Made by a program: the position numbers and the translations under genes. Below are positions 56,074 to 64,000 of a stretch of 64,000 nucleotides of DNA, in pieces; the first letter of the stretch is position 1, and each line of letters opens with the position of its first letter. The notes under the pieces were generated by a model. The model was not told the DNA's origin. It did no database searches and saw only the letters and a list, made by a program, of their open reading frames with translations. Origin of the DNA: Tridacna crocea (Eukaryota; Mollusca; Bivalvia; Cardiida; Cardiidae); assembly GCA_943736015.1 (NCBI GenBank), contig OX031071.1:28862619-28926618 (forward strand). The letters run 5' to 3'.

Positions 56074-57371
56074 AACAAAAGGGCTATGATGGCCCTGAAA
56101 TCGCTCACCTGAGTCTATTGACCAAACATGAACCATTTTCAATCTAGTTTCCCAGTGACCTAGTTTTTTTTATCAGACATTACCCATTATCAAACACTTT
56201 TGAGATATCAGTAAGACAAACATTCTGACCAAGTTTTATGAGTATTGGACTGAAAATGTGGCCTCTTCACCGTACAAAAAGTTTTTCTAAGATTTGTCCA
56301 AGTGACCTAGTTTTGGACCCGACAATTACCCATTTTCAAACTCTTTTGAGACATCACCAAAACAAACATTCAGACCAAGTTTGAAGAGTATCAGGCAGAA
56401 AATGTGGTCTCTTGAGTGTACACAAGATTTTTCCAATATTTGACCCAGTGACCTAGTTTTTGACTCCACATGACCCATTTTCAAACTCATTCAAGGTATC
56501 ACCAAGACAAATATTATAAATAAGATTCAGGAGTATCAGACTGAAAATGTGTATTCCTGAGCATACACAAGGTATATATAACATTTGACCTATTGACCTA
56601 GTTTTTGACCCAACATGACCCATTTTCAAACTCATCCAAGATATATTCAGGGCAAACATTCTGATCAATTTTCAAGAGTGTTTGACTGAAAATGTGGCAT
56701 CCAGAGCATATACAAGTTTTTTTTTAATAAGATTTGACCTGGTTACCTAGTTTTTGACCCAACATGACCAATTTTCCGACTCATTTGAGATATTATAAAG
56801 ACAAACATTCTGACCAACTGACAAGACTTTTGGACAGAAAATGTGGCCTCTAGAGCGTAGAAAATGTTTTTCTAACATTTGACCTGGTAACCTAGTTTTT
56901 GACCTGACATGACTCAGTTTCAAACTCATCCAAGATACCATCACGACAAACATTCTGACCAGCTTTCAAAAGTTTTGGACTAAAAATTTGGACTCTTGAG
57001 CGTACACAAGGTTTTTCTAATATTTGACATAGTGACCTAGTTTTTGACCCAACATGACCCATTTTCAAGCTCCTCCGAGATTTTATCAAGGCAGACTTTC
57101 TGACCAACTTTCATGAGTATCAGAAAATGTGCCTTTAGAGCGTACACAAGGTTTTTCTAGGATGATATAGTGACCTAGTTTTTGACCCGACATGACCCAA
57201 TTTCAAACTCGTCCGAGATTTAATCGAGGCTAACATTCTGACTAACTTTCATGAGTATCAGAGAGAAAAAGTGGCCTCTAGAGTGTACACAAGGTAAAAG
57301 TTGATGACGGGCAACAGACACAGCACTATCACAATATCTCACTCTGAGCACTTCGTGCTCAGGTGAACTAA
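56074..57371 (+). mobile_element. Helentron-like element (E4) inserted in the tRNA-like array
   Basis: The 5' end is AACAAAAGGGCTATGATGGC, CCTGAAATCGCTCACCTGAG. Seven or so units of about 140 bases carry GTGACCTAGTTTTTGACCCG, ACATGACCCATTTTCAAACT and GAAAATGTGGCCTCTAGAGC. The 3' segment GATGACGGGCAACAGACACA is followed by the hairpin GAGCACTTCGTGCTC and AGGTGAACTAA. Removing it rejoins the array unit (TTCAGTAA / ACAGTAATTTGACCTC) with no visible duplication, as expected of Helitron-like insertion. Confidence 0.65.
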
Positions 57372-57615
57372 ACAGTAATTTGACCTCACTTATTTGAGGA
57401 TTTGAACCACAGACCTTTGATATACAGACTGACCCATACACCACTTTCTCTCACATTTGGGTAATTACAGGATCTGAACCCGGGTCCTTTGTGCTCAGGT
57501 GAACTAAACAGTAATTCACTTATTAGAGGATTTGAAGCACAGAACTTTGATATACAGACTGACCCATACACCACTTTCTCTCACATTTGGGTAATCATAC
57601 AACAATTCACTAACT
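57371..57615 (-). repeat. tRNA-like array, continuation with duplicated element end
   Basis: Two units (57371-57487 and 57509-57610) both follow the sequence GTGCTCAGGTGAACTAAACA (57353 and 57490). The second copy of the element's terminal bases shows that a unit was duplicated after the insertion. Confidence 0.75.
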
Positions 57616-57719
57616 TCAGTAAAACAAACTTTGATCTTCCTATACATCATGTCTTTCTATTTCCAATTTAACCTTTTTTGTCTGGCAAGTAAAATCATAC
57701 AAAACACATAATAAATAAA

Positions 57720-59310
57720 CATTTTAGCCTCACCGAATGTCATGATTTTAGACTTGATCAAATTGAAGAACTTGCAGACAACACAAGGGAGTCAACTCAA
57801 ATTTGAAATTTATTTTCGTAAGGGTAGAAAACATTGTGGGAAAAAGAGATAATGCTGTTTATTAGCATTGTATTCTTTTCCCACTATGTTTTCAGAAGCC
57901 TTTTTCTCATCGTGGTGAAAACAAAAAACAATTTGTAAAAATCTCTCTATATAACCACCTGTGTAAGCAAACAACTTGTACTGCACAGACAACAACTATT
58001 TCTCAGACAGGGCAAATAAATTGAAGTGTAGAGGTACTACATGTAGGTAAAGACATGTCTGAACTCTAAACAGGAGAGCAAAATAATACTCTTTGAAATC
58101 AAAAGCAGTGCATTCGACAAATGGTATGTAAATCTAGGGTTGACATGTGTCCTTGCAAAACTGTGGCAAACATTATGGGAAAAGAATGAAAAAATGCCAC
58201 TAATCTGCATTTTCCCAATATATTTCAAGGGTTTTTTAATTCCCTAAAATTCTCAGGGTTGTTTCAAAGCATGAATGTTTGGTAAAGGATGCACTGTATT
58301 AAGGACGTTTTCGGTAGTAATTTCTGCACATCATTCTGGCGATTTCAAGGGAGACAACAACAAACAATAACTCTCCTCAAAGAAGGTACTTGTATATCGT
58401 TCGGACAATACCTTGAATTTCGGATATGGTACGTTTTGAAGCGAAGAACGAGTCTACACTTAACGTACATTTTGCAAATAAGATCTAAAGGGGAAAAGAT
58501 CAGAAGAATACAGGAAAATTTTTGGCGGTATCGACTTTCTCAGAGGCTAGAGTCTACTGAACGTGACAGTGCCGATCGGTCTGAGCGCCAAAACGGTTAT
58601 TATGGAAACGGCCATTTTACAAAAAATCTAACACGGCAACATATCTTTTTCTTCTCATTTTTGTACTTACTATTAAATTTTACTGTATATACTAAAAAAT
58701 TAGAAAATTCTACGAAAGGAATTTTTCAAAATTTTGAGTTAATTGAAGAATACAATGTTGATTTTGCTTATATATGGCGAGTTAAGAAATAGGAAAAATA
58801 ATTGTGTAAAAAGTAAATGAATTCAGATTATTATTTAATTCATACAGAATCAAGAAATAATGTACTAAATATGAAAAATAATATTTGCATTGTATAATAA
58901 ACTTTCTATCACTGTATTACTGTATTTTATAAAGATGTAGTCATTTTAGGTGTTTTGATACAAACGGTTACCATAGAAACAGCCATTTTGCAGAAAATCT
59001 TACTCGACAACATACTTTTTTTCTTTAAGTTTGCCATTGAATTTTACCCACAGTATTAAAGAATTAGAAAATTCTATGAAAGAATTAAATTTTCATAAAA
59101 CGGTAGAAAACGTCTTTAAGATTTAATATACAGCATGATTTTAAACCAGATGAAAGCATTTGCAGATATAAACTTGGGTTCAAAAGATGCACGTTGAAAT
59201 CAGAAAGCAGGAAAAATTTGTGTGATGAGAAGAAATTGCTGTTAATCAATATTTTTTCCTTTTTCCACAATGTCTTCAAAAGCCCCTTTCTTCAGAGTCA
59301 ATAAAACATA
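57720..59310. repeat. Decayed TTAA-MITEs and a direct repeat
   Basis: MITE A remnants lie at about 57750-57930, 58130-58290 and 59090-59300 (minus orientation, ACATTGTGGGAAAAAGAG and similar). A direct repeat at 58590-58735 and 58958-59090 shares ACGGTTAYYATRGAAAC, CCATTTTRCARAAAATCT and AATTAGAAAATTCTA. The 167-codon open frame at 58289-58792 overlaps this repeat and is not accepted as a gene. Confidence 0.5.
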
Positions 59311-59627
59311 GAATTATTAGGTTTGAGATACCCTTAGTTAGTTGTATTATACAGAAGAAACTAAATATTCCAACCAAACATATCATACGTTTTAAATAAA
59401 TGTGGAACAAATAATAGGATTTCTGCTTAAACTCTGCACAAAAACGACAAAAATTAGATTTGTCCTTACATACTAGCATTGCAATGGATGGATTAAATCA
59501 GGCTCAGAGTGCGAAACTTTTGCCTGAAAAGACAAATAACACTGTGATAAATAGCTGGCACAACATAAAATATTGAATGAAACAATTCACTGTTTTGAAG
59601 TTACTGGTAACAAAGAGCTATCATAAA
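59311..59627. other. Unassigned spacer
   Basis: No gene or named repeat is seen. Confidence 0.45.
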
Positions 59628-60665
59628 CAAGGGGACCATGATGGTCCTATATGGCTCATCTGAGTACTAAGCAGTAAAGGTCTACAATGAAGACAAATAC
59701 CAAATATTGAGGTTCAAGGCCAAATGATAATGAAACAAGAGTGGCGAATTGTCGCAAGATATGCCCATCCCACCGGCAGTTGTCGAAGAGGTATAATAGC
59801 TGCAATACAACAAATATGTCACCAAGTCTCAAGTCAATTTGACTTGAGACATAAAAGTTCCATTCTGGACAAGCAAAAAATACTGCAAAGATAAATGTCA
59901 AAATGGAATTACTCAAAATCTGTGCTAGGTAGACTCACTGTTCTTGCACAGGGTACTCAGTAATATTGGAACAAACATGCATACCAAGGTGGAAGTCATT
60001 ATGACTCGAGATGACAAATCTCTACTCCTTCGAGTTTCAGAGAAGAAGAATTTTAACATTTCCCTTCTTTGTTCCTATGTTTCGAACTTGTGACCTCCAG
60101 AGTGGGGCCAGTTTGGACCCCAGGGCCATCATAGGAACAAACATAGTAAAGGTCTACTAGGTGATGCTACCCAAATATCAAAGCTCTACTCCTTCCAGTT
60201 TCAGAGAAGAAGGTTTTTAAAGTTTCCCTTCTTTGTTCCTATGTTTCGAACCTGTGACCCCCGGGGCATCATATGAACAAACTTGGTAGAGGTCCACTAG
60301 GAGATGCTACATACCAAATATCAAAGCTCTACACCTTCCAGTTTCAGAGAAGAAGATTTTTAAAGCTTCCCTTCTTTGCTTCTATGTTTCGAACTTGTGA
60401 TCCCCAGGACCGCGCCAATTTTGACCCCAGGGGCATCATAAGAACAAACTTGGTAGAGGTCCACTAGGCCATGCTACATGCCAAATATCAAAGCTCTAGG
60501 CTTTCCAGTTTCAGAGAAGATTTTCAAAAAAAATTGCTATTTTTTCCTTTTGGTTGCCATGACAACCAGAGTTATGGGTGAAATTCAATCTCTTAAACAA
60601 CTTTGGTAGGGCTTCACCCAAGAAACATCCCTGCCAAGATTTATCAAAATTGGCCCATGTTTTAG

Positions 60666-63600
60666 CACACTGATCAACGTGAGCCGCGGACACCATGTGT
60701 TCTCGGTACACCAGATCAAATTTTTACATGGAAGAACCGGTGGTGGTGTAAGTATTTTCATTTTTGTGGACCTGGTTTACCTAGATAGAAATGTTGATTT
60801 ACAGCAATGTCAAGACAAATGATTGATCTGTTTACATACATACTACGGAATAATAATACCATCATCTAAGCGAGCTGTGGCTTTATGAGCAACTAGGGTC
60901 TTATTGTTTTGCAGTTTATTGCCAAATTTTGGACAAAATTCCAAATCATTGTTCATTTTACAAGTTTGTATGATAAGATAAATGTATTTCCTATAGGAAT
61001 ACAAAATTTCACTTAGAAATGTCCATCCAAAGCGAAGATATGTGTTTTTGAATAGACCTGGATAGAGGAAAGTATGCTAACAAGACACCAATTTTATTTT
61101 CAATGTATGCACATGGACACCAGATCAGAAAAAGCTTGGGGTAACTGGACACCAACCTTTAAATCATCAATATTTCTGCCTGAAACTCGATGCATGGGCT
61201 GTGTACGAAGACTATTTTTGTAAACATTATGTCTCTACGGTCCATTACCTGATAAAGAGCGTGTTCAACCCAACTTCATTACTTCTAGCACTTGCTTTTT
61301 TGAAATATTTGCAATATTACGGCGATTTACGAAGTAGACTTACGATGCTTGATCACAATTGTCCGGTCATTGCCTCCAATGTTGGTGCAAGACATGTTCC
61401 TTGTTTACAGCGTTTCAGTTTTATGAATGTCGTATTAACCCATTACCAGGCAATCACGAGCTATAATGTACTTGGGAAAGATGGCTTAGAAAAACATTGT
61501 CCCTATTAACTAATCAACGAATTTGTAATTCGTGTTCATTACTTTGAGTGCAAGAATTGGTCACACTGGCCAACGTATGTATACGTTAGATCGCCGGCTT
61601 TGAGTTAGATTGTACATACACCGAAAATGTTCACTTCTTTAATTCTTGATGGTATTAAAAACTTTTTTGTAGAACACGCTACATGTCGAATGGGACTATG
61701 AAAATTAATTATCTTCAAGATAATGCTTAATACATAATAGACATATTTGTAAACATTCGAGTACTGATAAAGAGGTGAGTTTGTTTTTGAAATTTCTCAG
61801 CAACTTGATTACTGACATTTTTTCACTTGTACAATTTTCACTTTGAGTTTGATACTACCTTTCGATGCTCTAGAACCAACTAAAGACTTCTGCACGGATA
61901 AAAAGAGGGAACAGAATCAGGTTAAATTTATATCGCTCAAAGGTACGTAGTGTGCTAGGAAATTATTAGAGAGGTTAAATGCAGCCATAGCAAATTACTA
62001 AATGAAATCTTTTCTGAAATTCGTCATATATAAAAATAAACCACGTCTATTTCCTGTTTCGTTTTTTTTTCGCTTTATTTACAAAACTATGACGAAACAG
62101 ACTGTGTATCAGAACAATTACGCTCGAAGATATAGAATTAGCAAACTTTCTGGCAGTCTGAATTTTAAAATCACCACTGTTGGAGGGTCTGATGGCCTCT
62201 CCAATAAATTTCAGCAATACGAAATACAGTGAAACCTGGCATGTTGGCCACCTGTATTAAGCAAGCAACCTGAATAAACAAGCATATATTCAGTTCCCGA
62301 CAAATAGCAATGCACCTGTAGACATTCATCTATATCAAGCAAGCACCTGCCTTTGGCAAGCTCTTTCGACTGTCCCTTTGGTAATTGATTAATATAGGTT
62401 AAACTGTAACTATATCTGAGCACTATAATGCTGTATTTCCAAGAACTATGTAAGTTTGTAACAATAAAGATAAATATCTCATATATCATAATCACCCAGC
62501 ATCTGTGTTACAAAATACATGTACATGTATACATTTATTATCAATGAATTTAAAGAGGTGCAAGTACTTTCGCTTTATGACACTACGAGAAAATAAGCCC
62601 CACCAACAAAAGCCATGTTTTTCAACAGATCAAAATTTATTGAAGGAGTGTGATAGAAAACTACCCAATGCCAATCTCGTGATTGAGTTCTTTAGAGAGG
62701 ACAAATTCTACAATTTTACAACGCGCCGTACACGGAAAATAAGCTCCTTCCACATAAGCCATGTTTTTTAAAGGATCGAAGTATCTCGAAAGAAACTTAT
62801 GGAATCATCCACGTTGATTTTTGTTGATTTCCACTTGGTGGTTTAATTCTGAGGAGAAGTCTATTAAATAAAAATTTTAGAAATAAACGCGTAGACGAAC
62901 AAACGCACGCATGTAAATGTACGAAGAGTACAACGCCATTCTAACAGTTGGCCAAGCGGATTTAAAAATTATTTAAACTAAGAATCAGGCCAGATGTGGT
63001 AAATAATGTACACACTGTATTAGTTAATAGGGGTTTTTCTTTATGGACAATGTTTTTCTAAGCCATCTTTCCCAGGGACATTAAAGCTCCTGATTGCGTG
63101 GTAATGGGTTAATTACGCCATTCATCAAACTGAAACGCTGTAAAAAAGGAACATGTCTTGCACCAACATTGGAGGCAATGACCGGTCAATTGTGATCAAG
63201 CATCGTAGGTCTACTTCGTAAATTGCCGTAATATTGCCAATATTTCAAAAAAGCAAGTGCTAGAAGTAATGAAATTGGGTTGAACATGCTCTTTATCAGG
63301 TAATGGACTGTAGTGACGTAATGTTTACAAAAATAGTCTTCGTACACAGCCCATGCATCGAGTTTCAGGCAGAAATATTGATGATTTAAAGGTTGGTGTC
63401 CAGTTACCCCAAGCTTTTTCTGATCTGGTGTCCATGTGCATACATTGAAAATAAAATTGGTGTCTTGTTAGCATATTTTCCTCTACCCAGGTCCATTCAA
63501 AAACACATATCTTCGCTTTGGATGGACATTTCTAAGTGAAATTTTGTATTCCTATAGGAAATACATTTATCTTATCATACAAATTTGTAAAATGAACAAC

Positions 63601-63882
63601 GGTTTGGAATTTTGTCCAAAATTTGGCAATAAACTGCAAAACAATAAGACCCCAGTTGCTCATAAAGCCACAGCTCGCTTAGATGATGGTATTATTATTC
63701 CGTAGTATGTATGTAAACAGATCAATCATTTGTCTTGACATTGCTGTAAATCAACATTTCTTTCTAGGTAAATCAGGTCCATAAAAATGAAAATACTTAC
63801 ACCACCTCCGCTTCTTCCATGTAAAAATTTGATCTGGTGTACCGAGAACACATGGTGTCCGCGGCTCACGTTGATCAGTGTG
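60666..63882. mobile_element. 3.2-kb foldback element with about 850-bp arms
   Basis: The left arm 60666-61514 (CACACTGATCAACGTGAGCC ...) is the reverse complement of 63019-63882 (... GGCTCACGTTGATCAGTGTG) with few differences. TTTTAG directly flanks both sides (60660-60665 and 63883-63888), a 6-bp target duplication. The inner end of each arm contains a half TTAA-MITE-like segment (TTAACCCATTACCAGGCAAT). The spacer 61515-63018 has no recognised gene but carries two diverged E1 repeat units near 62580-62770. It has no transposase. Confidence 0.85.
61515..63018. other. Spacer of the foldback element
   Basis: It contains CACCTGTATTAAGCAAGCAA-type repeats (62248-62360) and E1-like units (AAAGCCATGTTTTTCAACAG near 62608; TAAGCCATGTTTTTTAAAGG near 62755). 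No convincing ORF is seen. Confidence 0.5.
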
Positions 63883-64000
63883 TTTTAGGAGGAGAAGATG
63901 TTTAAAAAAATTGTGGATGATGCATGACGGACAACAGACAAGGGACACTGGGCAATCACAAAAGCTCACATTTAGCACTTCGTGCACAGGTGAGCTAAAA

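Larger units (their letters stand above)
59628..64000 (+). mobile_element. Helentron-like element (E5) split by a foldback element
   Basis: The 5' end AACAAGGGGACCATGATGGT, CCTATATGGCTCATCTGAGT matches the E2a 5' end at 13035. Three to four E2 repeat units lie at 60010-60530 (CTCCTTCCAGTTTCAGAGAA, CTTCTTTGTTCCTATGTTTC). The unique part (GGTTGCCATGACAACCAGAG) runs to GTTTTAG at 60665, is interrupted by 60666-63882, and resumes with GAGGAGAAGATGTTTAAAAA. The 3' end TTAGCACTTCGTGCACAGGT, GAGCTAAAA falls on the last base of the window. Confidence 0.68.

Noticed and set aside
56453-57107. Several minus-strand frames with VGSKTRS repeats
   Set aside because: They are internal repeats of the Helentron-like element E4, not genes.
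58289-58792. 167-codon open frame
   Set aside because: Its second half is part of a direct repeat also present at 58958-59090 without an open frame, and no domain or splice context is visible.
61201-61509. 102-codon open frame in the left foldback arm
   Set aside because: It is not kept in the right arm and has no recognisable domain.
60666-63882. Foldback element as a Transib/RAG-type transposon
   Set aside because: The ends begin CACACTG, but the duplication is 6 bp and AT-rich, there is no spacer-nonamer pattern I can defend and no transposase gene.

Overview
This is eukaryotic, repeat-dense genomic DNA, most likely from a bivalve mollusc. The evidence is AT-rich sequence with many introns and GT/AG splice sites, molluscan-style tRNA-like SINEs, CR1/L1-type LINE fragments, tandem-repeat-bearing Helentron-like elements that end in a GAGCAC/GTGCTC hairpin, and many TTAA-targeted MITEs. 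GC-rich hairpin repeats built on GCCTGCGCAG make me think of a dreissenid mussel, but that is memory and not proof. There is nothing bacterial: no operons, CRISPR arrays or rRNA operon.

Two host genes can be supported. The first coding exon of a sigma-class glutathione S-transferase lies on the minus strand at 196-331, and the rest of that gene runs off the left edge. The second is a four-exon plus-strand gene spread over 39263-48442 that joins in phase into a 297-residue protein. It has an unknown N-terminal domain, a proline/acidic middle and two C-terminal C2H2-like zinc fingers. Its introns are full of mobile elements.

Layout. 0.5-9.8 kb: nested MITEs, an 11-copy 107-bp satellite, SINEs and hairpin elements. 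10-19.6 kb: three Helentron-like (HINE) elements with 160-167-bp internal repeats, one carrying a TTAA insertion. 20-25 kb: a broken THAP/DDE_Tnp_4 transposase gene with its introns still recognisable, then a broken ZSWIM/FAR1-like MULE transposase on the other strand. 25.4-29.6 and 34.7-36 kb: LINE fragments. 29.6-34.7 kb: a 5.2-kb terminal-inverted-repeat transposon sitting inside a LINE. Its protein has an RxRxxK-rich N-terminus, a D-D-D/E-like core, a Cys cluster and a C-terminal Tudor/chromo-like segment. I cannot place it in a named superfamily, and it is the best candidate here for something undescribed. 39-53.6 kb: the zinc-finger gene and its flank. 54.7-57.6 kb: a tandem array of a tRNA-like unit, invaded by a HINE. 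59.6-64 kb: a HINE split by a 3.2-kb foldback element with about 850-bp inverted arms and a 6-bp target duplication.

Much of the window can be read as a record of insertions (SINE interrupted by TTAA element interrupted by a third insert; hairpin element interrupted by two different MITEs; LINE interrupted by a DNA transposon). Several joins give direct evidence for target-site preference. Coordinates of repeats are by eye and may be off by a few bases; family names of repeats are inferences from structure.
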